This document shows positions 18,310 through 27,979 of a stretch of 64,000 nucleotides of DNA, piece by piece (position 1 is the stretch's first letter; each line of letters begins with the position of its first letter). Origin of the DNA: Lottiidibacillus patelloidae (GTDB lineage: Bacteria; Bacillota; Bacilli; Bacillales; SA5d-4); the NCBI RefSeq assembly GCF_002262935.1, contig NZ_NPIA01000001.1, positions 558,001 to 622,000 of the forward strand. Direction: 5' to 3'. The translations under genes and the position numbers were made by a program. The notes under the pieces are model-generated. The model ran no database searches. It was not told the DNA's origin and worked only from the letters and a program-made list of their open reading frames with translations.

Positions 18310-19347
18310 ATGAAAAGACAAGGTGTTCAACGAGTGAATTGGATTGGTGTTTTAGTATTTGCTCTTTTTATATGTGTGCTTCCATTTTTATTCTCTAAAT
18401 CATTCTATATTACGAAAGCTACCTTCGCAGGTCTTTATACAATTGTAGCTGTTGGTTTAGGTTTATTGATGGGGTTCGCAGGACAAATTTCACTTGGACA
18501 AGCAGCATTTTACGGGGTGGGAGCTTATTCTACTGCGGTATTGTCAACGACATATGGTATAAACCCTTGGTTAAGTTTATTAGTCTCTCTATTAGTGCCT
18601 GCTCTTGTTGCCTATATTATGGGGCAAACGATGGCAAGGTTGCACGGATACTACTTGGCGATGGCAACTTTAGCATTTGGAATTGTTATTCACGTACTAC
18701 TCGTTGAATGGAAATCTGTCACAAAAGGTGCTTCAGGACTATATGGTGTACCTAAAATTGAAATCTTTGGTTTTGCTTTTAAACAAGGTCTTTCCTATTA
18801 CTACTTAGTATGGACTTTTGCGTTAATTGTTATTATTATCTCTTTAAATATTATCCACTCTCGCATCGGTCGAGCACTTCGTTCCATCCATGATAGTGAA
18901 ATTGCATCTAGTGCAATGGGAGTTGATACAGGTAAATATAAGATGCAAGTGTTCATTATCAGTGCAATGTTTGCAGGTCTTGCAGGCTGGCTGTTTGCAC
19001 ATATGAGTTACAGTATTTCTCCGACATCGTTCGGTTTAAACCATTCGATTCTCTTTTTAACAATGGTTGTACTAGGAGGAGCAACATCGGTATGGGGGGC
19101 GGTTTTTGGAGCTTTCCTTATTTCTTTAATAAACATTCTAGTACATACATTAGGTTCTCATATTTCCTTTATAACTAGTGATTTTGAACATGTGTTATAC
19201 GGCTTAATTTTAATGCTTGTCGTTATTTTCTTGCCTCGTGGAGTATTTCCTTCATTAGTATCACTGCTCAAAAGTTACGATTATAAAGGGAAGAAGAAAA
19301 AAGAAAAAGGGCAAGTGGAAGCAGTAAAGGGGGAACATCATGTCTAA
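18310..19347 (+). CDS. livM: HAAT ABC transporter permease LivM-type
   Basis: A 345-residue polytopic permease with the LivM motif GLGLLMGFAGQISLGQAAFY near the N-terminus and RIGRALRSIHDSEIASSAMG in the cytoplasmic coupling region. A basic Lys-rich tail (KGKKKKEKGQ) ends the protein. ATG 18310 follows GGGAGGATTGTA that overlaps the end of livH. The livG start overlaps its last 8 bases, indicating translational coupling. Confidence 0.93.
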   Translation: MKRQGVQRVNWIGVLVFALFICVLPFLFSKSFYITKATFAGLYTIVAVGLGLLMGFAGQISLGQAAFYGVGAYSTAVLSTTYGINPWLSLLVSLLVPALVAYIMGQTMARLHGYYLAMATLAFGIVIHVLLVEWKSVTKGASGLYGVPKIEIFGFAFKQGLSYYYLVWTFALIVIIISLNIIHSRIGRALRSIHDSEIASSAMGVDTGKYKMQVFIISAMFAGLAGWLFAHMSYSISPTSFGLNHSILFLTMVVLGGATSVWGAVFGAFLISLINILVHTLGSHISFITSDFEHVLYGLILMLVVIFLPRGVFPSLVSLLKSYDYKGKKKKEKGQVEAVKGEHHV

Positions 19348-20122
19348 TCTTCTCGAAGTAAAAGGTGTTACAAAACGGTTTGGAGGAGTAATAGCAAACA
19401 AAGATGTTACTTTCAGTGTTGAAACTGGTAATATAACCGGGCTTATAGGACCAAATGGTGCAGGGAAGAGCACAATGTTTAATATGGTATCTGCTGTTTT
19501 TCCGCCAACAGAAGGAGAAATTTGGTTTCAAGGAAAAAGGATTGATCAATTGCCTTCCTATAAAGTTGCTCCACTTGGTATTTCTCGAACATTTCAAAAC
19601 TTGCAAGTATTTAAAACAATGACAGTCCTTGAAAATGTCATGGTAGGGTTACATACGAAAACTAAGTCTGGAATAGTGGCAGCGGCATTGAAAACGAAAA
19701 AAATGAGACAAGAAGAAGAGGATATGTATGAAAATGCCTTACAGTGGATCGATTTTGTCGGTTTAAGTGATGTAGTAGCAACAGAGGCTAGTAATCTCCC
19801 TTTAGGGAAGTTGAGATTACTAGAATTAGCACGAGCACTTGCAACTAGTCCTTCGTTATTATTGTTAGATGAAATTGCAGCTGGATTAAATAATCAGGAA
19901 ACATTGGAAATGGCGAATTTAATAAAAGCGATTCGTGACAAAGGTATTTCTATCTTCGTCGTAGAACACGACATGGACTTAGTAATGACGATATGCGATA
20001 AAATCATTGTTTTAGATCAAGGGGAAAAAATCGCCGAAGGTACACCGAAGGAAGTTCAAAGTAATGAACGAGTTGTTGAGGCTTACCTCGGTGCAAGTGA
20101 AGATGAGGAGGTAATATCATGA
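19340..20122 (+). CDS. livG: HAAT ABC transporter ATP-binding protein LivG-type
   Basis: A 260-residue ABC ATPase. Walker A is GPNGAGKS at 37-44, the Q-loop region is SRTFQNLQVF, Walker B is LLLLDEIAAGLN, and the switch histidine is in VVEHDMDLVM. The signature is an unusual NLPLGKLRLLELARAL rather than LSGGQ; LivG proteins often vary here. It powers the importer together with LivF, whose start overlaps this gene by 4 bp (ATGA). Confidence 0.93.
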   Translation: MSNLLEVKGVTKRFGGVIANKDVTFSVETGNITGLIGPNGAGKSTMFNMVSAVFPPTEGEIWFQGKRIDQLPSYKVAPLGISRTFQNLQVFKTMTVLENVMVGLHTKTKSGIVAAALKTKKMRQEEEDMYENALQWIDFVGLSDVVATEASNLPLGKLRLLELARALATSPSLLLLDEIAAGLNNQETLEMANLIKAIRDKGISIFVVEHDMDLVMTICDKIIVLDQGEKIAEGTPKEVQSNERVVEAYLGASEDEEVIS

Positions 20123-20856
20123 GTACTTCTCTCTTGCAAGTTAGAGATGTTTCTTTTAGCTACGGTCCGATAAAAGCACTCGATCAAGTTAATTTTCAAG
20201 TTAACAAAGGAGAAATTGTAGCCTTGCTAGGAGCAAATGGTTCTGGGAAAACAACGATGTTAAAAAACATCTCTGGATTATTAAGGCCTTCAAAAGGAGC
20301 AATCCTTTTTAATGAAGAGGATGTTACTAAGCTTGAAGCAGAAAGTATTGTAGAAAGAAGTTTAATACAAGTACCAGAACATCGCCAAGTCTTTTCAACT
20401 ATGTCTGTTGTAGAAAACTTATATTTGGGAGCTTACCACCACTACCGTAAAACTGGTAAAAAGAAAGTGGATAGTGATATAGAAAAAGTTTTTGAACTCT
20501 TTCCTATATTGAAGGAGAGAAAAGATCAACTTGCTGGTACGCTTTCAGGTGGGCAACAGCAAATGTTAGCAATTGCTAGAGCTGTTATGGCTAGACCAGT
20601 TTTACTTTTATTAGATGAGCCATCACTTGGCCTTGCACCACTCATTGTTAAAGAAGTTTTGCAATATGTAAAACGACTAAGAGATGAGTTTGGTGTAACT
20701 GTTTTACTTATTGAACAAAACGTATCGGCTTCATTAAAAATAGCTGATCGAGGCTATGTCATGTCACATGGTTCAGTGATTAAACAAGGAAGTGCAAAAG
20801 ACTTGCTAAATGATCAAGAAGTAAAAGAAGCATTTTTAGGCCATACAGTTTCATAA
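20119..20856 (+). CDS. livF: HAAT ABC transporter ATP-binding protein LivF-type
   Basis: A 245-residue ABC ATPase. Walker A is GANGSGKT at 38-45, the signature is the canonical LSGGQQQMLAIARAVM, Walker B is LLLLDEPSLGLAP, and the switch region is LLIEQNVSASL. VPEHRQVFSTMSVVENL is typical of LivF. It completes the nucleotide-binding pair of the importer. The substrate-binding gene follows after a 76 bp gap that holds a hairpin. Confidence 0.93.
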   Translation: MSTSLLQVRDVSFSYGPIKALDQVNFQVNKGEIVALLGANGSGKTTMLKNISGLLRPSKGAILFNEEDVTKLEAESIVERSLIQVPEHRQVFSTMSVVENLYLGAYHHYRKTGKKKVDSDIEKVFELFPILKERKDQLAGTLSGGQQQMLAIARAVMARPVLLLLDEPSLGLAPLIVKEVLQYVKRLRDEFGVTVLLIEQNVSASLKIADRGYVMSHGSVIKQGSAKDLLNDQEVKEAFLGHTVS

Positions 20857-20870
20857 GCTAATCATTTTGA

Positions 20871-20893
20871 ATTAAGCGCTAACACTAGCGTTT
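20871..20893 (+). promoter_or_regulatory. Hairpin with cre-like site before the binding-protein gene
   Basis: AAGCGCTA (20874-20881) pairs with TAGCGTTT (20886-20893, one G-U) around an ACAC loop, without a T run. The segment ATTAAGCGCTAACA (20871-20884) also matches cre at 12 of 14 positions. It may set the level of the binding-protein mRNA relative to the permease genes, or bind CcpA. Confidence 0.45.
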
Positions 20894-20932
20894 AATATAA
20901 ATAAAACAAACAAAATTACGGGGGTAAAGACG

Positions 20933-22090
20933 ATGAAAAAGCTTTTAACATTAATGCTAACACTTTTGTTGGCGACAGCTTTAGCTGCATGTAGTAGTTC
21001 AGAAGAACAACCTGAAGTTTACAAGATTGGCGCTATTTATTCTAAAACAGGTCCAGCTAGTCCACTAGGAGAACCGGAATGGAACGCTGCCAAGCTATTA
21101 GAAAAGCAAATTAATGACGCTGGTGGTATTAATGGGGTACCAGTTGAGATTATTTTAGCGGATGATGAAACTTCTCAAGAAAAAGCAACGGAAGAAATGA
21201 ATCGTCTAATCCACGATGAAAATGTAGTAGCGATTTTAGGTACAACTACTTCAGGAGCTTCACTAGCTATGAAAGGGATAGCGATGGATAACGAAGTTCC
21301 AATGATCTCTGCAGGTGCTTCTGTACATATCGTATCACCTGCAAGTGAAGCTAAGTGGGTTTTTAAAACACCTCACTCAGATGCACATGCTGCAGAACGA
21401 GTATTTATGTATTTAAAGGATGCAGGTCTAACTAAGATTGCTGCATTAACAGATTCAAATGCATTTGGTGCTAGTGGTTTAGAACAGATGGAAGCTATTC
21501 ATAATAAATACGGTATTGAAATTGTAACTTCTGAAACTTACAATACGAAAGATCCTGATATGAAGGCGCAATTAACGAAAATTAACAAATCTAGTGCACA
21601 AGCAATTATTGTTTGGGGAACAAATCCAGGTCCAGCGATAATTGCAAAAAATATGAAAGAATTAGGCATCGATATTCCGTTTATCGGAAGCCACGGTATT
21701 GCTAACCAATCGTTTATAGATTTAGCTGGTGATGCAGCTGAAGGCGTAGTAATTCCAACTGGAAAGTTGTTATTCCCAACTCAAATTACTGAGAGCGATG
21801 CGCAATATGAAGTAATCTCTAGCTTTTATAATGATTACAAAGCTGAGTATGGCAGTGAGCCAACTAATTTCGGTTCATACGGGTATGACAATGTTATGCT
21901 AATCGTTGAGGCACTTAAAGCTGGTGCTACTGATCGTGAATCAATTCGTGATTATTTAGAAAAGAATATCAATGGTTATGTTGGAGCGACAGGAATTTTT
22001 ACATTTAGTGCAGATGATCACAATGGGTTAAAAGCAGATAGTATGGTATTAGCAGAAGTTAAAAATGGTAAGTGGGTATTAAAAAAATAA
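20933..22090 (+). CDS. HAAT substrate-binding lipoprotein (LivK-like)
   Basis: A 385-residue periplasmic-binding-protein fold type I lipoprotein. The signal peptide ends in lipobox LAAC with the acylated Cys20, followed by a Ser-rich linker. The mature part has YKIGAIYSKTGPASPLGEPE, AAKLLEKQINDAGGINGVPV and VVAILGTTTSGASLAMKG, typical of the LivK/AmiC-like family. In Gram-positives it is tethered outside the membrane and delivers substrate to LivHM. The ligand is not predictable: amino acid or aromatic acid. A GGGGGTAAAGACG ribosome binding site precedes the ATG. A terminator-type hairpin follows. Confidence 0.93.
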   Translation: MKKLLTLMLTLLLATALAACSSSEEQPEVYKIGAIYSKTGPASPLGEPEWNAAKLLEKQINDAGGINGVPVEIILADDETSQEKATEEMNRLIHDENVVAILGTTTSGASLAMKGIAMDNEVPMISAGASVHIVSPASEAKWVFKTPHSDAHAAERVFMYLKDAGLTKIAALTDSNAFGASGLEQMEAIHNKYGIEIVTSETYNTKDPDMKAQLTKINKSSAQAIIVWGTNPGPAIIAKNMKELGIDIPFIGSHGIANQSFIDLAGDAAEGVVIPTGKLLFPTQITESDAQYEVISSFYNDYKAEYGSEPTNFGSYGYDNVMLIVEALKAGATDRESIRDYLEKNINGYVGATGIFTFSADDHNGLKADSMVLAEVKNGKWVLKK

Positions 22091-22101
22091 GTGAAAATGA
22101 G

Positions 22102-22128
22102 AGGCATTCATTCCCGTGAATGCCTTTT
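22102..22128 (+). terminator. Intrinsic terminator after the binding-protein gene
   Basis: AGGCATTCA (22102-22110) pairs perfectly with TGAATGCCT (22117-22125) and a short T run follows. Its tail is close to the next gene, so some readthrough is possible. Confidence 0.75.
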
Positions 22129-22148
22129 ATCTACATATAGGAGGGCCT

Positions 22149-22559
22149 ATGAATAAAGCTATCTTTGATTTTATGAGTAATGATCCATTTGCAAGAAGTT
22201 TAGGTATGTCAATCACATCAGTTGAAGAAGGGTTTGCAAAACTTTCAATGACAGTTGATGATTCAATGGTAAATTTCCATGGAGCAATGCATGGGGGAGT
22301 AATATTTGCATTGGCAGATAGTGCCTTTGCTCTTGCAAGTAATTCTTACGGAAGTGTCGCAGTTGGAATTAATGTTTCGATGAATTTTATTAAAGCAGCG
22401 ATGCCTGGTGATAAACTTATTGCTGAGGCTAGCGAAGTTTCAAAAAATTTCAAACTAGGAATTTATCAAATGAAGGTGAAAAATGAGTCGGGAGATTTAA
22501 TTGCGACTGCTGAAGGAATGGTATATCGAAAAAAGGATAAATTCGGAGAATTAGTTTAA
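22149..22559 (+). CDS. paaI: PaaI-type hotdog thioesterase
   Basis: A 136-residue hotdog-fold acyl-CoA thioesterase of the PaaI family. The diagnostic segment is NFHGAMHGGVIFALADSAFALASNSY, with the HG(G)xxFxLAD active-site pattern. PaaI proteins hydrolyse aryl-CoA or hydroxy-aryl-CoA esters and are thought to rescue trapped CoA during phenylacetate metabolism. The frame is open from 22116, but AGGAGGGCCT before ATG 22149 fixes the start. Its position beside paaK, paaX and the importer supports a role in the same aryl-CoA process. Confidence 0.88.
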   Translation: MNKAIFDFMSNDPFARSLGMSITSVEEGFAKLSMTVDDSMVNFHGAMHGGVIFALADSAFALASNSYGSVAVGINVSMNFIKAAMPGDKLIAEASEVSKNFKLGIYQMKVKNESGDLIATAEGMVYRKKDKFGELV

Positions 22560-22577
22560 AAAAAATGTCCTTTGGGT

Positions 22578-22604
22578 AAAGCCTCTATATTGAATGGGGG
22601 CTTT
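22578..22604 (+). terminator. Hairpin between paaI and dprA covering the dprA ribosome binding site
   Basis: AAAGCCTCT (22578-22586) pairs with GGGGGCTTT (22596-22604). The only purine-rich stretch before dprA (AATGGGGG) lies in the right arm, so folding would hide it. The T run is too short for a strong terminator. Confidence 0.45.
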
Positions 22605-22609
22605 ATTGT

Positions 22610-23500
22610 ATGGATGATATTAAGAAAAGATTAGTACATATTTCAGCATGTAGTCACATTAGTTGGAGTAAACTAGCTGAATTCTTTAAAGATGATACGT
22701 CACTTTGTTCCGTTTATAATTACTCTGTTAGCGAATTAATAAAGACATTTAAATGGAAGGAAAAGAATGCAGAAAATTTCATAAAAGATTTGCATTCTCT
22801 ATCAATCACCCGTATTCTTAACAATTATAAAAGCAAAAACATAAAGGTAGTTACTATTTTTGATGATAATTATCCACGCTTGCTGAAAGAAATATATGAT
22901 CCGCCTTGGGTTTTATATTGTAAAGGTAATCCTTCATTATTCTCGAATAATAAGAAGATAAGTATTGTAGGTACAAGATATCCATCACAATATGGTTTGA
23001 AATGTGTGGAATATCTCACTAAGCCTTTTATTCAACAAGGATGGATGATTATAAGTGGTCTTGCATATGGTATTGATACAGCTGCACATCTTCAAGCAAT
23101 GAAGAAAAATGGTGCGACAATTGCGGTTCTTGGTTCAGGAATAAATACAATTTATCCTAAAAACAATGAAGAAATCGGTCAAGAAATTGCCAAAAACCAT
23201 TTACTTATTAGTGAATATACACCAAATACCCTCCCTAAGAGATGGATGTTTCCTAGGAGAAATCGTATAATAAGCGGACTTTCTTTAGCTACTATAGTAA
23301 TAGAAGCAAATAGAGAAAGCGGTTCTTTAATCACTGCTAACCTTGCAAATATGGAAGGTAGAGAGGTATTTGCAGTTCCAGGATCAATTTTATCGCAAAA
23401 AGCGACCGGTACGAATGAACTAATAATGGCAGGTGCACAATTAGCGGTAAATGGGGAGAAAATTATCGAACAATTACAGCCAATGCTAGATAAATATTAA
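22610..23500 (+). CDS. dprA: DNA processing protein DprA (Smf)
   Basis: A 296-residue DprA that loads RecA on incoming single-stranded DNA during transformation. The Rossmann-like core has SIVGTRYPSQYGLKCVEYL, ISGLAYGIDTAAHLQAM, AVLGSGINTIYP and MFPRRNRIISGLS. The length matches Bacillus DprA, which ends after the Rossmann domain. ATG 22610 is assigned from homologous N-termini; its ribosome binding site is weak and lies in a hairpin. The gene marks the return to the standard Bacillus order after the island. Confidence 0.95.
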   Translation: MDDIKKRLVHISACSHISWSKLAEFFKDDTSLCSVYNYSVSELIKTFKWKEKNAENFIKDLHSLSITRILNNYKSKNIKVVTIFDDNYPRLLKEIYDPPWVLYCKGNPSLFSNNKKISIVGTRYPSQYGLKCVEYLTKPFIQQGWMIISGLAYGIDTAAHLQAMKKNGATIAVLGSGINTIYPKNNEEIGQEIAKNHLLISEYTPNTLPKRWMFPRRNRIISGLSLATIVIEANRESGSLITANLANMEGREVFAVPGSILSQKATGTNELIMAGAQLAVNGEKIIEQLQPMLDKY

Positions 23501-23524
23501 GTAATTACTACCTATCTTAGTAGA

Positions 23525-23559
23525 TATTGTTTGACAAACAATACTCTATATTAAATAAT
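23525..23559 (+). promoter_or_regulatory. topA promoter with a palindrome over the -35
   Basis: TTGACA (23531-23536) and AATAAT (23554-23559) are 17 bp apart. The -35 lies inside an 8 bp perfect inverted repeat, TATTGTTT-gac-AAACAATA (23525-23543), which looks like an operator. I do not recognise the regulator. Confidence 0.55.
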
Positions 23560-23600
23560 AGTGAGGATTTTAGTTTACCTCTTAAGGGGATGAATGAAAC

Positions 23601-25673
23601 ATGGAAGAATATTTAGTAATAGTAGAGTCTCCAGCAAAAGCAAAGACAATTAAACGGTATTTAGGGAAAAAATATGCAGTTAAAGCTTCAATGGGACATG
23701 TTCGTGATTTACCACGAAGTCAAATGGGAGTGGACGTTGAAGAAGAATTTAACCCAAAATACATAACAATACGCGGAAAAGGCCCTGTTTTAAAAGAATT
23801 AAAAACAGCTGCTAAAAAAGTTAAAAAAATATATCTCGCAGCTGACCCGGATCGCGAAGGGGAAGCTATTGCTTGGCACTTAGCACAATCATTAGATGTA
23901 GATGTTACTTCTGATTGTCGAGTTGTTTTCAATGAAATTACAAAAGATGCAATAAAAGCATCATTTAAACATCCAAGAGCAATTAATATGGATCTAGTAG
24001 ATGCACAACAAGCACGCCGAGTGTTAGACCGATTAGTCGGGTATAACATAAGTCCTTTATTATGGAAGAAAGTGAAAAAAGGATTAAGTGCAGGGAGAGT
24101 ACAATCGGTTGCCGTGAAACTAATCGTCGATCGAGAAAAAGAAATTGCTGCGTTTGTTCCAGAAGAATATTGGACGATTAAAGGAAACTTCCTGAAAGGA
24201 AAGGAAGCGTTTGAAGCACAGTTTTATGGGATAGATGGTAAAAAGGTAGAGTTAAAGTCTCAACAAGAAGTGGAGCAAATTTTATCAAAATTATCAGGTG
24301 ATGACTTTTCTATTGCTTCCGTTAAGAAAAAAGAAAGAAAAAGAAACCCTGCTGCACCATTTACTACATCATCTCTACAACAAGAAGCTGCTAGAAAATT
24401 AAACTTTCGTGCTAAGAAAACAATGATGCTTGCACAGCAACTATACGAAGGTATTGAATTAGGCAAAAAGGGTACTGTCGGTTTAATTACGTATATGAGA
24501 ACAGATTCAACTCGCGTATCAGAAACAGCTGAAAATGAAGCGCGTAACTATATCGAGAACAAATATGGGCAAGAATACACTAGAACGGCAAAGCGAAATG
24601 ATAAAAAATCTTCTAATTCACAAGATGCCCATGAAGCAGTTCGTCCAACATACGCTGATAAATCACCTAGCGAATTGAAAGCATATTTAAGTCGTGATCA
24701 ACTTCGTTTATATAAATTAATTTGGGAGCGATTTATTGCAAGTCAAATGGCACCGGCTGTATTAGATACAGTAGTAGCGGAACTTGTGAATAATGGCGTT
24801 ACATTCCGTGCAAATGGATCTTCTGTTAAATTCAACGGCTTTATGAAAGTTTATGTGGAAGGTAATGATGATAATAAAAAAGAGGAAGATCGTATTTTAC
24901 CTGAATTACTTCAAGGTGAAACAGTTAAAAATAGTAAAATAGATCCGAATCAACATTTTACACAACCGCCACCAAGATACTCGGAAGCAAGGCTTGTTAA
25001 AACAATGGAAGAGTTAGGTATAGGGAGACCATCAACTTATGCTCCTACATTGGATACAATTCAGAAGCGTGGCTATGTCGCGTTACAAGAAAAACGCTTT
25101 GTTCCTACTGAGCTTGGTGAAATTGTGCTAGAATTAATGAATGAATTTTTCCCTGAAATTATTTCTGCTGACTTTACTGCCCAAATGGAGGCAAATCTAG
25201 ATTCCATTGAAGACGGTAAAATCCGTTGGGTTGAAGTAATGGATAACTTTTATAAAGATTTCGCCAAACGTTTATCTGTTGCCGAAGAAGAAATGAAAGA
25301 AGTAGAAATCAAAGATGAGCCTGCAGGAGAAGATTGTGAAAAATGTGGGCATGAAATGGTTTATAAAATGGGGCGATTCGGTAAATTTATGGCTTGTTCG
25401 AACTTCCCTGATTGCCGAAATACGAAGGCAATCTTAAAAGAAATTGGTGTGAAATGTCCTGATTGTAAAGAAGGTAATGTCGTAGAACGTAAAAGTAAAA
25501 AGCGTCGCATTTTTTACGGCTGTGACCGTTATCCTACATGTGAATATACTTCTTGGGACAAACCAATAGCTAGAGAGTGCCCAAAATGTAGTACTCAGTT
25601 AGTGGAAAAGAAACTGAAAAAAGGTGTACAAGTGCAATGTCCAGCTTGTGACTTTTCAGAAAAACCGAATTAA
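23601..25673 (+). CDS. topA: DNA topoisomerase I
   Basis: A 690-residue type IA topoisomerase that removes negative supercoils. The N-terminal TOPRIM domain has [17 protein letters not shown] and [18 protein letters not shown]. The active-site tyrosine is Tyr298 in [14 protein letters not shown]. Three C-terminal zinc-ribbon repeats with CxxC pairs start at about 577 ([24 protein letters not shown]). TTAAGGGGATGAATGAAAC precedes the ATG. trmFO follows after 18 bp. Confidence 0.97.
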   Translation: MEEYLVIVESPAKAKTIKRYLGKKYAVKASMGHVRDLPRSQMGVDVEEEFNPKYITIRGKGPVLKELKTAAKKVKKIYLAADPDREGEAIAWHLAQSLDVDVTSDCRVVFNEITKDAIKASFKHPRAINMDLVDAQQARRVLDRLVGYNISPLLWKKVKKGLSAGRVQSVAVKLIVDREKEIAAFVPEEYWTIKGNFLKGKEAFEAQFYGIDGKKVELKSQQEVEQILSKLSGDDFSIASVKKKERKRNPAAPFTTSSLQQEAARKLNFRAKKTMMLAQQLYEGIELGKKGTVGLITYMRTDSTRVSETAENEARNYIENKYGQEYTRTAKRNDKKSSNSQDAHEAVRPTYADKSPSELKAYLSRDQLRLYKLIWERFIASQMAPAVLDTVVAELVNNGVTFRANGSSVKFNGFMKVYVEGNDDNKKEEDRILPELLQGETVKNSKIDPNQHFTQPPPRYSEARLVKTMEELGIGRPSTYAPTLDTIQKRGYVALQEKRFVPTELGEIVLELMNEFFPEIISADFTAQMEANLDSIEDGKIRWVEVMDNFYKDFAKRLSVAEEEMKEVEIKDEPAGEDCEKCGHEMVYKMGRFGKFMACSNFPDCRNTKAILKEIGVKCPDCKEGNVVERKSKKRRIFYGCDRYPTCEYTSWDKPIARECPKCSTQLVEKKLKKGVQVQCPACDFSEKPN

Positions 25674-25691
25674 TTTAGGAGGTTAGCAACG

Positions 25692-26999
25692 ATGAGTGAT
25701 CAACATGTAACTGTCATTGGAGCAGGACTTGCAGGTAGTGAAGCTGCTTGGCAAATTGCTGAACAAGGAATTAAAGTTCATTTATATGAAATGCGTCCGA
25801 AGCAGCAAACGCCTGCACACCATACTGATAAATTTGCAGAACTAGTTTGTAGTAATTCCTTACGAGGAAATTCCTTAACAAACGCGGTCGGAGTTTTAAA
25901 AGAAGAAATGCGTCGTTTAAACTCTGTAATTATTTCTTCAGCTGACAATAGTGCAGTGCCAGCTGGAGGAGCATTAGCAGTAGACCGACATGATTTTGCA
26001 GGTCTTGTAACAGAAAACGTAAAGAACCACCCAAACGTAACAGTATTTACAGAAGAATTAACGGAAATTCCAGATGGGCCTACAGTGGTAGCCACTGGCC
26101 CATTAACATCACCTGCTTTAGCGGAACAATTAAAGCAACTAACAGGTGAAGATTACTTTTACTTTTATGATGCTGCCGCACCGATCATTGAAAAAGATAG
26201 CATTGACATGGACAAGGTGTACTTAAAGTCTCGTTATGATAAAGGTGAAGCTGCATACTTAAACTGTCCTATGACTGAGGAAGAGTTTGACCGTTTTTAT
26301 GAAGCGCTAATTTCAGCGGAAACAGTTCCATTAAAGGAATTTGAAAAAGAAATTTTCTTTGAAGGTTGTATGCCGATTGAAGTCATGGCTAAGCGTGGTA
26401 GAAAAACAATGTTATTCGGTCCAATGAAACCTGTAGGATTGGAAGACCCTCGTACAGGCAAGCGTCCATTTGCAGTCGTTCAATTAAGGCAAGACGATAG
26501 TGCTGGAACATTATATAACTTGGTAGGGTTTCAAACGCATTTAAAATGGGGTCCACAAAAAGAAGTATTACAATTAATTCCTGGTTTAGAAAATGCCGAA
26601 ATCATACGCTATGGTGTAATGCACCGTAATACATTTATAAACTCGCCAAAACTATTGAAGCCAACTTATCAATATAAAGAGCGAGAGAACTTGTTCTTTG
26701 CTGGACAAATGACAGGTGTAGAAGGGTATGTTGAATCTGCTGCTTCTGGATTAATTGCGGGGTTAAATGCTGCTCGCCTTGTAAAAGGTGAAGAATTACT
26801 AGTTTTCCCTAAAGAAACGACAATTGGTAGCATGGCAAATTATATTACTACGACTAGTAGCAAAAACTTTCAACCAATGAATGCTAACTTCGGTTTATTG
26901 CCGGCTTTAGAAGAAAGAATAAAAGCGAAAAAAGATCGATATGAGAAGCTTGCTAATCGTTCATTAGAAACAATTCAGAATTTTGTAAATAATTTGTAA
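25692..26999 (+). CDS. trmFO: Folate-dependent tRNA U54 methyltransferase TrmFO
   Basis: A 435-residue flavoprotein that makes ribothymidine at position 54 of tRNA using methylenetetrahydrofolate. The FAD-binding GAGLAGSEA lies at 10-18. The conserved cysteines appear in [17 protein letters not shown] and [18 protein letters not shown]. The ending [18 protein letters not shown] is typical. Gram-positive bacteria use TrmFO instead of TrmA. AGGAGGTTAGCAACG precedes the ATG. Cotranscription with topA is likely. Confidence 0.97.
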   Translation: MSDQHVTVIGAGLAGSEAAWQIAEQGIKVHLYEMRPKQQTPAHHTDKFAELVCSNSLRGNSLTNAVGVLKEEMRRLNSVIISSADNSAVPAGGALAVDRHDFAGLVTENVKNHPNVTVFTEELTEIPDGPTVVATGPLTSPALAEQLKQLTGEDYFYFYDAAAPIIEKDSIDMDKVYLKSRYDKGEAAYLNCPMTEEEFDRFYEALISAETVPLKEFEKEIFFEGCMPIEVMAKRGRKTMLFGPMKPVGLEDPRTGKRPFAVVQLRQDDSAGTLYNLVGFQTHLKWGPQKEVLQLIPGLENAEIIRYGVMHRNTFINSPKLLKPTYQYKERENLFFAGQMTGVEGYVESAASGLIAGLNAARLVKGEELLVFPKETTIGSMANYITTTSSKNFQPMNANFGLLPALEERIKAKKDRYEKLANRSLETIQNFVNNL

Positions 27000-27006
27000 T
27001 TTAATA

Positions 27007-27035
27007 TTGATTAGAAGAATAATATGTGATAAGAT
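27007..27035 (+). promoter_or_regulatory. Probable xerC-hslVU-codY promoter
   Basis: TTGATT (27007-27012) and TAAGAT (27030-27035) with 17 bp spacing, 25 bp before xerC. The operon it would drive has close spacing through codY. Confidence 0.6.
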
Positions 27036-27060
27036 TGAGGTCGCTTAGAGGTGATAACGT

Positions 27061-27960
27061 ATGGAAAATCATCGAGCGGTCTCTTTATTTGTCGAATTTT
27101 TGCAAATCGAGAAAAATTGTTCGAAACTAACTATTGAGCATTACTTAAAAGATATCAAACACTTTGAAACATTTATGAAGCAGCAAAAGATTAATACCTT
27201 TGCTGCTGTTTCTTATGGTGATATACGAGTTTACTTAACAAAGTTACATAAAGAACAATACGCTAGAGCAACAGTTTCAAGGAAAATTTCTTGCATGAGA
27301 AGTTTGTTTAAATTTTTAATGCGAGAAAAAATTGTTGAAAGAAATGATTTTACTTTGGCTCCGCTCCCTAAAAAAGAGCAATTGTTACCGAATTTCTTAT
27401 ATGAAGAAGAATTAAAGAAGTTATTTACTATAAGTGATTTAACGAAGCCGATGGGCCAACGTGATCAAGCGATATTAGAACTTTTTTATGCCACTGGAAT
27501 TCGAGTAAGCGAATGTTCCAATCTTTCATTAAGAGACATTGACTTTCATATAGGGACAATTTTAGTTTTAGGAAAAGGAAACAAAGAAAGGTTCGTACCG
27601 TTTGGAAGTTTTGCACAATCATCACTGCAAAATTATGTGAATGATGGACGAAAGAAACTTATGAAACAAAATGAAAATGCGCATGAGTTTTTATTTGTAA
27701 ACTATCGCGGAGAGAGACTGTCATCAAGAGGAATGCGCACGATATTAAATAAAATGATTGAAAATGCGGCTCTAACGATACAGATTAGTCCACACGTCTT
27801 AAGACACACCTTTGCAACTCATATGTTAAATGCAGGTGCCGACCTTCGTGGAGTTCAAGAAATGTTAGGTCATGCACATTTATCATCAACTCAGATTTAC
27901 ACGCACGTGACTAAAGACCGTCTGCAAACCGTGTACAAAAATTTTCATCCACGAGCTTAA
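27061..27960 (+). CDS. xerC: Tyrosine recombinase XerC (CodV)
   Basis: A 299-residue site-specific recombinase that resolves chromosome dimers at dif together with XerD (RipX). The N-terminal SAM-like domain ([12 protein letters not shown]) precedes the catalytic domain. The catalytic set is visible: Arg148 in TGIRVSE, Lys in [12 protein letters not shown], His245 and Arg248 in [12 protein letters not shown], His271 in LGHAHLSS and Tyr280 in QIYTHV. In B. subtilis this is codV, first gene of the codVWXY operon, and the order is the same here. Confidence 0.95.
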   Translation: MENHRAVSLFVEFLQIEKNCSKLTIEHYLKDIKHFETFMKQQKINTFAAVSYGDIRVYLTKLHKEQYARATVSRKISCMRSLFKFLMREKIVERNDFTLAPLPKKEQLLPNFLYEEELKKLFTISDLTKPMGQRDQAILELFYATGIRVSECSNLSLRDIDFHIGTILVLGKGNKERFVPFGSFAQSSLQNYVNDGRKKLMKQNENAHEFLFVNYRGERLSSRGMRTILNKMIENAALTIQISPHVLRHTFATHMLNAGADLRGVQEMLGHAHLSSTQIYTHVTKDRLQTVYKNFHPRA

Positions 27961-27979
27961 TTTCAAAGGAGGAAAACCA

